DNA of 64,000 bases from Bursaphelenchus xylophilus. Lineage: Eukaryota > Nematoda > Chromadorea > Rhabditida > Aphelenchoididae. A program made the position numbers and the translations under genes. The notes below the pieces were generated by a model. That model had not been told where the DNA came from, made no database searches, and was given only the letters and a program-made list of their open reading frames with translations. Below are positions 49,291-61,707 of this stretch, piece after piece (position 1 is the first letter of the stretch; each line of letters begins with the position of its first letter). Location: positions 7,502,001 through 7,566,000 of the forward strand of contig CAJFCV020000006.1 in the NCBI GenBank assembly GCA_904066235.2. Reading direction: 5' to 3'.

Positions 49291-52200
49291 CAGTGGCGGT
49301 CAAAAAAAACGGCCACCCCAAGATGATGCGCTCTAACGCAGAAGAGAGTGGTCGTAGAAAGATAAATATGGTATCATTGTAAAGCTTATGGAATACTAAG
49401 ACGTGTGACTATACGCTTGTGGTACTGTAGTGCTGGCCTAGCACGTACTGGAGCAAGATGTTGTTTTGGCCTGGTCAAAAAAAATGGCCACCCATAATTA
49501 TTTTGCTTTAAACGCGGTGTATGTTAGAAATTGCCGCAATATGGGACTGGACTAGGATAGCTATATCAATACGCACCAATTCCAGTATTTCTTACTTTGC
49601 ACATATGCCCTCAGGCATCAGTCAAGGTTGATGACTTTGTTCATGGTTAAGGCCCGGCAAAAATTTTTCTTTGGGTTTGTGCCGTTGTTTTGATAATCCG
49701 AAGCAATACTGTAGACGGTATTGATCGTATTCGTGTGTAAGACTGCCCACTTTTGCCAAAATTGCGCCTTTTTTGATAAAAAAACTCAAAAAATGAAATT
49801 TTTTGACCTAATTTTCTCCAAAAATCCGTTTTGGAGGCCGCCAAACGATGAATGTAGAACCTTAAACAGTTTGGACAACGCAATGGCTGTCCCCAAATTT
49901 ATACCATTCTGTCCCCAAATTTCCCCATTCTGTCCCCAACGACCTGTCCCCAAATAGGAGTTCGGAATCTGTCCCCAAAATATTCCGAATATGTCCCCAA
50001 ACACAAAAATTAGTGTAGGGTCCATGTTTCGGGGTAGTAATAACACTTCGGGCTAAAAAATTTGAAAATTCAAATTGGTGATTACGTAATAAGCAAAAGT
50101 TCAAAACTTTTGGGTAAAAATCGGATATAGGGGTAATCGAGGATGCTGATTTTGAAAATGATATTCATTTTTCATGATTTTAACTTTTTTCTTAAGTAGT
50201 AGTGTAAAGTAGTAATTTTTGAAAATTTTAGATGAGATGTCGAGTTATAGGTAATCGAGGATGCTGATTTTGAAAATGATATTCATTTTTCAGGATTTTA
50301 ACTTTTTTCTTAAGTAGTAGTGTAAAGTAGTAATTTTTGAGATTTTTTGAATTGGTTGGTTTTGGGTGCTGATTCCAGAATAAGATTCCTGATGAGTTGT
50401 GCTGTAAAGTTGTGATTTCTTTGTTTTTATTTTATTTTTTTGATGAATAGTTAGTTAAGGGCAAGGCATGTGTTATTGTTGATTCAAAAACTGTGTTCAT
50501 CTTCTGTAGTTTTTATTCACCTCCAATCTGTTGGCAGAAGATGTCAAACCTGGCATGGCGGCAGGCTATCCCAAGCCAAACAATTTTATAGCAGAAAAAT
50601 TTCTGTCAAACTCCGCCCATTTTGGCGCGCTCGATGAAGAGCAGAACCAATGCCGTTGATGACTCGAAGTAATAATCACATGAAAAACAATCCTGTTAGA
50701 TAATAACACGATGTTGCTCAAAGAACTTAAATTAGCAAAAAAACTTTTTGAAATTTAAAAATACTTCTCTTTAGACAACATAGTTATATTTTAAAAATTT
50801 TTTGTCATAAAAAAAAACAACCGTACTATTTTGTGGCGTTGTCCGTACAAGAATAGGTTAAATTTACGTAAGTTATTTGCTGTTTCAACGTTCTCTCTAT
50901 CGATTTATTGCAATTAGGCAGATATTGTTTTAGGTGATATCACACGGACCTTAAGGAGTTGAAAATATTTGTAAAATATTTTAAATTTTTATTGTGATAA
51001 ATTCTAGACTGAACAATTATCCAACAGGATTGTTTTTCATGCGATTATTACTTCGAGTCATTAACGGCATTGCTTCTGCTCTTCGTCGAGCGCGCCAAAA
51101 TGGGCGGGGCTTGACAGAAATTTTTCTGCTATAAAATTGTTTGGCTTGGGATAGCCTGCCGCCATGCCAGGTTTGACAGAAAATTCTGAGCAAAAATTCT
51201 TCTGCCAACAGATTGGAGGTGAATAAAAACTACAGAAGATGAACACAGTTTTTGAATCAACAATAACACATGCCTTGCCCTTAACTAACTATTCATCAAA
51301 AAAATAAAATAAAAACAAAGAAATCACAACTTTACAGCACAACTCATCAGGAATCTTATTCTGAAATCAGCACCCAAAACCAACCAATTCAAAAAATCTC
51401 AAAAATTACTACTTTACACTACTACTTAAGAAAAAAGTTAAAATCCTGAAAAATGAATATCATTTTCAAAATCAGCATCCTCGATTACCTATAACTCGAC
51501 ATCTCATCTAAAATTTTCAAAAATTACTACTTTACACTACTACTTAAGAAAAAAGTTAAAATCATGAAAAATGAATATCATTTTCAAAATCAGCATCCTC
51601 GATTACCCCTATATCCGATTTTTACCCAAAAGTTTTGAACTTTTGCTTATTACGTAATCACCAATTTGAATTTTCAAATTTTTTAGCCCGAAGTGTTATT
51701 ACTACCCCGAAACATGGACCCTACACTAATTTTTGTGTTTGGGGACATATTCGGAATATTTTGGGGACAGATTCCGAACTCCTATTTGGGGACAGGTCGT
51801 TGGGGACAGAATGGGGAAGTTTGGGGACAGAATGGTATAAATTTGGGGACGGCTTAACAATTATCCAAACAGTTTTTATTTGTACAAGAACATCATGGAC
51901 ATTTGTTTTAACACGGCACCGGTTAAAGGAAACGACCGTCCGAAACGACAGATACCGTTTTGTTACAGTTTTCGACTTCAGGAAGTAATCATGAATTTTG
52001 TCCGGTTCCGAAACCTCGTTGAATAGAAATTAGAATATAGTATCGCATTTGTGGCGTAGTTGAGATACCACTTAATCATTTAAAGATAAATATGAGCCTC
52101 TAAAGTAAAAATTCGGGTTGCAGACCTTGAGAAAGTTTATGACTATTTCCTGAAGTCGAAAACTGTAACAAAACGGTATCTGTCATTTCGGACGGTCATT

Positions 52201-52838
52201 TCCTTTAACCGGTGCCGTGTTAAAACAAATGTCCATGATGTTCTTGTACAAATAAAAACTGTTTAAGGTTCTACATTCATCGTTTGGCGGCCTCCAAAAC
52301 GGATTTTTGGAGAAAATTAGGTCAAAAAATTTCATTTTTTGAGTTTTTTTTATCAAAAGAGGTGCAATTTTGGCAAAAGTGGGCAGTTTTACACACGAAT
52401 ACGATCAATACCGTCTACAGTATTGCTTCGGATTATCAAAACAACGGCACAAACCCAAAGAAAAATTTTTGCCGGGCCTTAACCATGAACAAAGTCATCA
52501 ACCTTGACTGATGCCTGAGGGCATATGTGCAAAGTAAGAAATACTGGAATTGGTGCGTATTGATATAGCTATCCTAGTCCAGTCCCATATTGCGGCAATT
52601 TCTAACATACACCGCGTTTAAAGCAAAATAATTATGGGTGGCCATTTTTTTTGACCAGGCCAAAACAACATCTTGCTCCAGTACGTGCTAGGCCAGCACT
52701 ACAGTACCACAAGCGTATAGTCACACGTCTTAGTATTCCATAAGCTTTACAATGATACCATATTTACTTTCCTACGACCACTCTCTTCTGCGTTAGAGCG
52801 CATCATCTTGGGGTGGCCGTTTTTTTTGACCGCCACTG
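49291..52838. mobile_element. giant palindromic Tc1/mariner-type foldback element
   Basis: The element begins CAGTGGCGGTCAAAAAAAA and its right end is the reverse complement. It is flanked by TA on both sides (49289-49290 and 52839-52840), the Tc1/mariner target. The left arm runs to about 50705 and pairs with 51012-52838, apart from a 392-base insert. Without the insert the arms are about 1.41 and 1.43 kb. The loop is about 300 bases. Each arm holds a second internal copy of the terminal motif, GGTCAAAAAAAATGGCCACC, exactly 175 bases inside the outer one, as in IR/DR Tc1-like transposons. Each arm also has a 118-base tandem duplication (50133 and 50251 in the left arm) and six TGTCCCCAA words (49886-50000). 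Open frames in the arms are mirror shadows. No transposase is recognisable, so it is non-autonomous. Confidence 0.9.
51870..52261. mobile_element. palindromic element nested in right arm
   Basis: A 392-base insert absent from the left arm of the giant palindrome begins CAGTTTTTATTTGTACAAG and ends with its reverse complement. The inverted repeats are about 120 bases long with only a few mismatches. The ends extend to AAACAG and CTGTTT, so a target duplication cannot be separated from the repeat itself. It inserted after the large palindrome formed or before one arm diverged. Confidence 0.85.
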
Positions 52839-53067
52839 TATACTTCTGTTTTTACATTTTAATCCGCGTTGTCTAATCCCTCAAACTTAATGTAAGCATG
52901 ATCTCAATTTTTTATACACCGTAAATCAGTGTGTACAGTAATGGTTCCTCCCACAGACAGATATTACACCCAATTATGCAGAGAGGATCAAAATAAAAAG
53001 ATAAAGCAGCTTGGCGTTCCCAAAAATAACATATATCCTGCAGTAAACAAAAAATACATTTACATTA

Positions 53068-53950
53068 CAGGGTGGGCCACTCGAAACCACCAACTTCGTT
53101 TCGGGTGAAATAATGCACCAATCTGTCTCAAATTAATATCATCGAAAGCTGATACACTCCATTTCTTGTTCACCAAATATGGCTGGTCTACGTCCATGGA
53201 GGCACACTGATCTTTGACATTTTCATTCCAATTTTTGGTGCTCGGAATCGGTGAAACTAGAAAATTTTTTCAATGTTTTCCGATTGAGTTCCTCGGGCTT
53301 GGAAAATTTTTGAGCCTTGGCTGAATGAAACTCTTATAAGCAGCAGAAAAAAGTGACGACGGTCAACGGAATAGTCATAATTATTCTTCAAGGCTTTTTC
53401 TGGGTAACTGGCTTAGTTAACCGAACTCTTTAAAAATTCGAACAGATGGGCAAGACTGTCTACTTGCATGAAGACATCCACCCCGAAGATGCACAGCAAG
53501 TTTTGAGGCCTAGTTTGCCCGAGACAACAGCTTTCGTTCTCTTTCGTCAGACTTGGTACCTCGCGTAGCAGAAATATGCCTTTAACGCACTTTGTACGGA
53601 CGTAAACATTAATTTTTTAATTTTTTCAGCGAAATTTTTTCTAGAAATTGTTTGAGTCCGAGAAACTCAATTGAAAATCATTGCAAAAAAATTCTGTTTC
53701 ACCGATTTCGGGCTCCAAACTTCGGAACCGACATGTCAACAGTCAGTACGGCTGCATCCGTGAACGTAGACATATCATACTTGGTTTACAAGAAATGGGG
53801 TGTCTCACTTCAATTTGATATAAATCTTATTGAAATTGGAGAGAAATACCTGAAATGAGGTTGATAGTTTCGGGTGGACAATTCAGTAAATTTAATAGAA
53901 ATTGGTGCATTGCTTGAAATAAGGTTGAAAGCACCGGCGGAACCACCCCG
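53068..53950. mobile_element. older foldback element with TA flanks
   Basis: The left end CAGGGTGGGCCACTCGAAACC and the right end, read on the other strand as CGGGGTGGTTCCGCC, are related and both abut TA. The arms pair imperfectly over several hundred bases; for example CCATTTCTTGT and ATCGGTGAAAC recur inverted at matching distance. Divergence between arms is much higher than in the neighbouring palindrome, so this copy is older. No coding capacity was seen. Confidence 0.65.
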
Positions 53951-55488
53951 TACTTCGGTATGGTGAAAAAACCAGAAATTTTGCTGATATAGGTGTAAGC
54001 CATTTATTAGTGGCTACAACATTATATATAATTGAGTGACAGTAACCCACAGTACGGAAGACCCGAAAAATACCTACATTATTGGCTAGTACCCAACAAG
54101 AGATCATAGTTGCAAACCTGGCATGATCAAAAGGGCTTTGCTACTTTCGCCTTTCTTCTACTCGAGACGTACAAAAAATTGCATTAATTAATTTTGTAAA
54201 TTATCATTCGTTCAAAAATAGAAATAAATCTTAATAAACAAAAAATAATAACCCCAAAACAAATGTTAAACTTACTCAGAACCCCCAAGTAACTGTAAAA
54301 AAAGGCTCAAGAAACGTCTCGGAGTACAGGAACAGCGGAACATGCCCTTCGGCAATACGTGAAATTCCGCGAGTTCAGAAGATTGAATTAAAGATTACAT
54401 TGGGTCCATTAAGTGGACCAAGGAACTTTTTGATTGTTATTCACGTATTTTTTGCCATTCAAAGTAATGCTTATTGCCTAACGAGATTTGCAATGATAAC
54501 TGTAAGATACGGAGAGGCGCTCTAAAGTGATACCGTCTCAAAATAAATGACACAAACTGAATCACCGACCGAATCCACTGTCCCAGAGATTACTCCAGTC
54601 ATATTTGAGGCTAGAATAAGGCTGCTGTTAGATATGTTTGCCTCATTTTAATTAAAAAATCTGCTGAGTTTAATTTGTGTCCTCGTTTCAAGTTAAGGAG
54701 ATGGTTTTTTGGGAAGCATTTCCTCCGTCATCGAAGCCAATCAAAGGAATGTATGTCTATTATAAACGCAATTCAATGTAATCCTCAAGTTTATGGTTTC
54801 CTTGAGTGAATAGAAAAGCACTCTACTGATTACAAAGTTTAATTCATACGACGTAACCATAAGAACATTACGGAACACTAAACACATGACCTTCTCAGCC
54901 AGTCGACGTCCGTTATAACTCTAAAATTACATAATCCTTCCAAAGAAACCAAGGCCGACACGTACAGAATCCCCGTATTACAGGCTTGGTACAAGATTTG
55001 TTGTAAAAAGCAAAGGTGGGCCTTGGCATTTTAATATACGTGAATACAAAAACTTGTCACCTCCTACAGAGGAAATGACGGATGTGGATCAACAAGATTA
55101 AGATGGGCGGCCAAGGAATGCTTTAATCAAACTGGGACGGAAGCAGGGAATTAAGACCAGGAATTAGATCAATTTTTATAATCAAGTCTGCAGAATTTGG
55201 TGCAAAACATTGTTTTATACGGATTCATGTAGAAGATACCGCGTAGAATCAGGATAACGTCTGTTATTGTTTTTTCAATCTAATTAGTTTTTGATACAGA
55301 CGTCTCGCGATAAGGGGAAAAGAAGAGCGGGCCTACTAATAACTTTTTTTTTAAATTGGGGTAGACATCTTTTATACATGGTCACAGGGATTTGCCAGCA
55401 CATCCGATCTCTCGATTCTTAACTGAGCTCAAGAAAAAAAAACTACCAGTCACTTAAAATACTTTATAAATACATTGAACAAAAAATT
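53951..55488. other. intergenic region, no gene seen
   Basis: No conserved exon or clear repeat structure was noticed in this 1.5-kb stretch. Confidence 0.45.
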
Positions 55489-56218
55489 TTACGACCTCCT
55501 CCGTTGATTGGCCAAGGCAATATTCCTTTGGGCTCTTTGTTGCCAAGACGCCCAATTTGTAATCAATAATGTGTACAATACAATGACAATGCCGCAGGTT
55601 ATCTCTAAGTATCAGAAGATCAATATAACGCAGATTAACTCACCAATTGCAGAGAGAACAGTCACAAGTAAGAAGTCGACCACCATAAAATGCAAGGGCC
55701 AGTTCTGGTCATCTCTTGATGTGGTCCGACTCCACCGAATTCCCATAAACAACTGATCCATCAAGAAGAAGATGTTTAATATAAAGACGACAACTGTAAT
55801 CACAAACTGTTCAAACACACTCCAATAATTGTTTTGTTGTTTTACGGCCATAAGAGAGTAATAAACCACAAACTGAAAGGTTTCAATGAAAGAAATCACC
55901 ACTTACAATGTTGGCAATAGGTGCCGTTATGCTGACCCCATCTCCACAGTTTATTTCTTCGTATAAAAAAGACTGTTGGACACCCGTACAGAAACAAGAA
56001 ATCCCCAAAACCATCAATATGGAGGTGAGGGCGACATGAATATGGACACTAAACCAATACAACTTCCATTGCCATCCTCTTGGGATGTCTAATAAACTGT
56101 AAGGTCGGATGCACTAAATTTGAAAACATTTATTGCAATTTATATGAAATTGAGGTACCTGATCCACCGACTGCGCAAATCTGGTAAGGAAATCGAAGCG
56201 ATTAACACCATGAGACAT
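55489..56218 (-). CDS. four-pass membrane protein of unknown family
   Basis: Four exons fit in phase: 56159-56218, 55907-56113, 55644-55872 and 55489-55604, giving 203 residues. After a short cytoplasmic head (MSHGVNRFDFLTRF) come four hydrophobic helices: VALTSILMVLGISCF, ITAPIANIFVVYYSLM, FVITVVVFILNIFFLM and VVDFLLVTVLSAIG with ITCGIVIVLYTLL. A Cys-containing loop (YEEINCGDG) lies after the first helix. The tail is basic (NQRRRS). The topology resembles MARVEL or tetraspan-like proteins, but no diagnostic motif was seen and function is unknown. Confidence 0.75.
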
Positions 56219-57510
56219 CTGTCGCCTCTCTTCGCCTGAGGGCAACCTTTTCCCCTCTCTTTTCCTGTATTTTTTGGTTTTGATAAGAGAAACTGCGGGA
56301 TGCTGGCCTCATAAAGAGTAAAGAGAGCAATATTCAAAAAAGGGAACGGAATCAAATCGAGACGTCTCGGGCTCTGAACTGTCATCACGAAAAGATGACA
56401 ACAACACTATATTAGCTTATGTAATGCCCTTTCTGTCTGATTTTGGGATGACCGCGCCATTGGCTTATTGCCACAGGTCGGAAATCGGCCGATCAAAAAA
56501 AATCCGATTTTTTAGAAACGAGCAAGTTACATCATCACAATGTCCCTGGGTTGACACGCAATTTTTTCTAATCTGATATTCTTTCATAGCGAACCAAACT
56601 TTTCGTAAATTCAATAAGTGGGATTTCACATTCAAATCTAGGCGGTTCCACAATAAAGTAGTGTCCTCCGAATACGATGACTTGGAGTCCTTCCTGTGTC
56701 GGGTCCTCTTTATCCGATTCGATTCCTTGGAAATTGCAACGTGATTTCAGTAATTGTTTGGCGAAAGTGCAAAAGGCATTTGATCATTTGTTTCAAGACT
56801 TTCAAATTTCTGAGGATATAAGACGTATGTGTTAGTAATTTGCGCGGAATAACAGGCAAAAAATACGATTTCCTGTCTCGCAGAAAAGATCACAAAAAGG
56901 AGTATGCGGCAGAGAAAGGCTGAAATTTTTTACGGAGAGAGAAATTGCGCAATGTGTTAGATTTTGCAACTACAGTAACGAGACAGGAAATCGTGTTTTT
57001 TTGTCTGTTGTTGTGCGAATTACTAGCGCACACGCCTTATATTGTCAAAAGTGTACGAAAGGCACTTATTTGGACTCATTGGTTGGTAACCAAGAAGGAA
57101 GATGGAGGGAAGGGAAACCAGAAAAGATAAATAAAGCTGTAATTTAGACATGACTTTGATATTTGGGATGGATAAAACTTGGTTTGCAGACGTAACTTGA
57201 TAATATAATTTTGAATTTGCAATTGTATAAAAGCTGGGCCGCAGCTCGCCGATTTATTGCGCCATAAAAATATTTTTATATTTTCTTGCAAAGTTTTTTA
57301 GCGAAACGTTTTAGCTTGTGCATTTTATCGTTTGTTTTTGTAACTAGGCCTTTATCTGTGTTTTCCTCGATGATCAATTTGAAGGGGTACATTCAAACAA
57401 TATGCAAACAGAACGAGAAAATAGACGCGAAGACAAACAGGTGAGTCAGAGGGTTATTTTTTAGTTCGCTCTCGTTTAGAGCTCGGCGCCCAGATATTAA
57501 AGTGAACCCG
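56219..57510. other. intergenic region containing a MITE-like repeat
   Basis: No gene was identified apart from an ATG at 57402 followed by a GTGAGT donor that does not join the next gene in phase. That block may be leader sequence. A palindromic repeat lies at 56816-57042. Confidence 0.4.
56816..57042. repeat. 227-base palindromic repeat
   Basis: ATATAAGACGTATGTG on the left pairs with CGCACACGCCTTATAT on the right, and the arms continue to CGATTTCCTGTCTCG and CGAGACAGGAAATCG, about 65 bases each at roughly 80 percent identity, around a loop of about 95 bases. It looks like a decayed miniature inverted-repeat element. Confidence 0.65.
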
Positions 57511-59070
57511 ATGTCAACCCGGAAACGGATTTCATGCGATACTAGGTAAAATTATTGTGTTTGCCAAATTTTTATTCTGTGTCATTATATCTTATCAAGA
57601 TGTTTTAGTCCTTCTTCTTCTAGTGTTGACCTAGAATCCAAAGCTAAAACGTGAGTTCAAACTGCTTTGGTTATTTATCATTTTTAGGGAGTCGTCAAAC
57701 GACATTGAAATAAGTGGAATACGGACTCGGAGTGCAGCTTTAGCTGATAAAATTAGACGACATGTGAGGAAACCGATTGTGTATGATCTTGAAGAAGAAA
57801 GAGAAGAAGAAGAAGACAAGTCTTACCAAAAGAGGAAAGCAGATAACGACGATGATTGGGCCACGGTATGTTTGACCCCTTATTCATGGTTTGTTGGGAA
57901 GTGACGATGATGACGTCAATAAGGCGTTCTCATTTTTTCTTACTTTCGGTATCTTTAAGGTTTGTAAGAAATCAAATTCCAAAGAATTATCATTAAATTT
58001 GGCAATTACTATTATTTGTTCGTCGGTTTATTGCGTCAGCTTGTCCAGATTGTTTTTTGGGTGAGATTAAGCCGACTTTTGGGATTAGCGAGTCGTCTTT
58101 TGAATATTATTTTTGAAGGAAAAGTGTGTTTTTTGTTGGTCTCCCGTTGTGATATTGTTATCTGAGGCATCCAACGCTCCTACTTTGAATATTATGAGTT
58201 GAGAGACGGTCTGACATGCTGAGATGAGCTGTCTTTATATGTGTTGTCCATTCTTTTTTGAGGTGAAGTTTTTAATTTACATGATATTCATCAGTTTTAG
58301 TTCAAAAAACGGCGTTTTGATGAAGAATCTCCCAAATTCAAGAAGCTTACCTCGCCCTCGATAAGTAGTTCATCGCTACGACGGTCTTCCTCTGCAAAAG
58401 CCACGAATGGAAAATTCGAAACACCTCCAGTGTACAAGAATAAGGACGGAGATTATTTTGTGGCATTTTACACCAACAAGTATGTCTTCAGCAATCATTT
58501 CCCATGTCCACAGAAGTTTGAATTGGAGGGTATGTGACATTGTGTGAGGTGTGATCGAAGTACTTTATAGGACACGAATTCCCAACTTCAGAACATTATT
58601 ATATGTATCACAAGGCGCTATTTCACGGTGACAAAGAAGCAGCGGAAAGTATTTTGAAGGAGCCTTGTCCAAAGACAGCAAAGCGGATTACCGCAGATTT
58701 CAGAAACTTCGACGCTAAAAAATGGGATGACATATCTGTCGAGGTAGGTTGTTTTATTATTATTCGTATCTTTTAGGTAATGAGAAAAGGAGTCATGGCC
58801 AAATTTGACCAGAATACAGAACTACGACGGGAATTGTTCAAGACGGGGAATGCAACCCTTGTGGAAGCCGCACCTAGAGATAGACGATGGGGAGTCGGAC
58901 TTAATATGAGTGACCCTGATGTAGCAAACCAGGCCAAATGGAAAGGCCAGAATCTCCTTGGCCAAATCCTTATGGGTGTAAGGACAACACTGGCTGCCCA
59001 ATATCCCGAAGAGTTTGAAAGCTTGAAGCCCTCGAGTGAGAGGATGCTTCAGAACGCTGTTTCCATTTAA
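57511..59070 (+). CDS. NADAR-domain protein with disordered N-terminus
   Basis: Six exons fit in phase: 57511-57545, 57609-57650, 57688-57865, 58301-58529, 58571-58743 and 58777-59070, about 316 residues. The first 150 residues are charged and low-complexity, with basic clusters (QKRKADNDDD, FKKRRFDEE) that suggest nuclear location. The rest is a NADAR (YbiA-like) domain: FYTNKYVFSNHFPCP, PTSEHYYMYHKALFHGD, AKFDQNTELRRELFKTGNA, LVEAAPRDRRWGVGL and WKGQNLLGQILMGVR. Family members cleave N-glycosidic bonds, in riboflavin intermediates or in ADP-ribosylated guanine; which applies here is not known. The glutamate and tryptophan-rich active-site blocks look intact. The start at 57511 was chosen because the upstream ATG at 57402 is out of phase. 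Confidence 0.88.
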
Positions 59071-59281
59071 CGGCACATATTATTTAGTCTTAAATATGTG
59101 AACCCATGTATGGAAAAGCTTGAACTATTTAAACCCTTATTAAATCTCTTTAATAAATGTGATAATATACGACCAGGAAAGCTAACTGTAAATTTAATGA
59201 TGTTGTAAGGAAGCTAAGGCAAACGAAGTAAATTCTGATAAGAAAAGATAAGAATGAAGATCGTAAAAAAGGAGGTTATAT

Positions 59282-61093
59282 TCATTGTGGCTGATTGTAG
59301 ACGTCCTCACTCTCCTCAAAGTCGAACTCTTCTTCTTGGAAGGTTGCTGGTTCCGAGACCACTTGAGAGCTCGGTTGTATCTAAATAAGGAAAATGAAAC
59401 CAGGAGAAACCTTTCACTTACATATCCATAATTAACTGGATGTCGTGTGTATACATATCGCTGATTCTGGGGGCTACTTTGTACAACATATACCTGCCGA
59501 CCATGTGTCCTTGTGGCCGCCTGGAAGGACGCACTTTGTGATGGTTGAACGTATCTCTGCAATGCACAACAGCAAATCAGATTTGGATTTATTTTAACTT
59601 ACAGATGACACTGAAGTCAGAGGTCGTTGGACATAACTCCTTTGAATAGTTGGAGATCTAGAGCTGACTACGGACTGCCTTTGAATGGTTGATTGGACGG
59701 AGACATAAGATTGTGGCGAATCCTTGACAGGTCTTGCAACGTATCTTTGGATCTTAGCTGGACTTGGACCCGTGTTTTGAGATGGTGCGGGTAATGGCTG
59801 CTGCAATTCCTCCGGCTCTTCTTCCTCATCTTGTTCCAAACTTTTATCGAGAGCTGACAGAATTATTTTAAGGATCTTTCAACTTACAATCGTTTTTATC
59901 CTCAATGATTGAATCGACGTACACCCTTAGGGCAGGAGGCAGGCAAGCTTTAATTCCTTCGATCTTCTCTCCTGAAACAGCTCCGGCCTCAAGTCCGTAA
60001 GTCAAACCCAGTCTCTTCAGAACTTCGATGTCGTCGTGGATCTCAAACGGTCGATCGAAAGTCATTGCGTATTCAGTTCTAAAGAATAACTTTGCTTTAA
60101 ATCCTTTTCTTACTTGTCTTGAGAGATTGCACAATCAATATAAGTCTTCCGTTCCGTATTTATGATGATGAAAGGCAAGTATAAAATGGATTGTTCTGAC
60201 GGTCGCCCAAGTTTCCTTTCGTTTTCCCGATTTCGATTAACCAAGGATTTGTATGCTACTAACTAAACAGAGAGTCACATAAAACAATTAACTACCTGGA
60301 TGATATACTCCTTCATCTGCTCGGTCTTTTGTCTAATCCTCTCCTTCCTCTTATTTCTCTCGTCTTCCAAACGTCGTCTCTCTGCTACTGAAGAAGTCGG
60401 TAAACCCACCCATCGAATTTCTTTCTTCTCCTTCTCAATGATATTCATGGCCATCAATACATTCAGAGCATCGTACACTCTCCGTCTTATATTCTTTGAG
60501 TCATACATCTGCTTCTCATGACTTGTTGGAGGATACGCCATGGACTCGAAATACTCGGTAACTAATTCATCTGCTACCTAAACGAGTCAGGTCAGCACCA
60601 TAGGAAACAGCTTGTAATAACCGGATCACAAATAAATCTTACTTCATTGTAATTAGTCTGGACTTTCTCTTTAACCTTTTCACACACTCGACTACTAAAA
60701 TGCCGAAGACCTCGGCTCTTATCGGTATTCCGGGGATACCTAGCTCTTGACGGGTCCGTTGATTGTACGTATTTTACTGGATTTGAGACGGGTGGAGGAG
60801 TAAACATTCGAGACTGGGGTCGAGGAGCCACGACGTGTTGGAATTGGGGATGTCGTTGAGTGATTACTTGAGTTGTGGGGACGATTCGACGTTGAGGAAC
60901 AGCAATTTGCTACAAATTTTATAACGATAAGCGTTAAAAAATCGGATGGCTGTCTTATGAAGGTTTAACATTCTAATTAGAGGTGCTGTAGAAGGTATCT
61001 TACCCTTCCCCCAACATAATATCTGGAGCCAGGCTCGGCTGGAACAGTCTGAACACGTTGTACAACCGGTGGATTTGAGGACTTCTGATCCAT
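59282..61093 (-). CDS. dpl-1: transcription factor DP, E2F dimerisation partner
   Basis: DP proteins pair with E2F to control cell-cycle genes and belong to the DREAM complex. Eight exons fit in phase: 61004-61093, 60643-60909, 60296-60577, 60114-60262, 59888-60078, 59603-59853, 59422-59556 and 59282-59380, giving 487 residues. The winged-helix domain is nearly canonical: [17 protein letters not shown], then [19 protein letters not shown] with [15 protein letters not shown] dimerisation coiled coil ([17 protein letters not shown]) and the DP-specific block [18 protein letters not shown] with [19 protein letters not shown] follow. The C-terminal third carries repeats around QRYV, RSYVQRP and QRYVYTRHP, and an acidic end. 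The ATG follows a TTGTTTACAG acceptor. Confidence 0.95.
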
Positions 61094-61707
61094 GTCTGTA
61101 AACAATAGAGTAAGGAAAAAAGAATATCCGAAAATGTTGGCGTTTTGTCAAAATCAATTTGTTCCAGTTTCAAGCTCAATATCAATGGATTTTTGAAGGA
61201 AAAGCAAATGCCGGAATATATATTGTCTAAAATCTTCATCATTGTCGAATCGAACGAGTCTGATTCCCGCAAAAAATAAATTTAAAAAAGCAAACGCGGG
61301 AAGATCTTTTCAAATTTCCCCTTTACGGTACAGTCCCATCGTCTTCATGACTGCGTCCTATCACGAGAACAACTGATGCTACACATTTCTGGCATAATGA
61401 GAGCCAATAAAAAACGAGCAATCTTTTTTTTCGACGCCGGCAAGCCATGTAAATTAAAAGTAAAGTAACTGCCCTTTTTAATACCTTGGTTTCAGAAGGA
61501 AACGCGATTGAAGGTTTTTTGATATTATCTTCCAGGATTTTATTGATTTTTAAGTCTTATTTATTTTTTGTTGTTTCTCTTCATGAAAGAGTCACGTCAT
61601 CGTGTCATGATTGTTTGCAGATGTATTTTAGTAGAATAATCGTTCGTTTATAGAGATTGGAGATTTTTGTCTCACGATTAAAATTTTGATTGAAAGTTTA
61701 GGTTAGA

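Noticed and set aside
49886..50000. TGTCCCCAA repeats as a CRISPR-like array
   Set aside because: Units are nine bases with irregular spacing in a nematode-type transposable element, with no repeat-spacer structure.
51635..51988. 117-codon open frame in the palindrome right arm
   Set aside because: The same frame occurs mirrored in the left arm with a different end. It is repeat-derived and has no transposase motifs such as DDE/D blocks.
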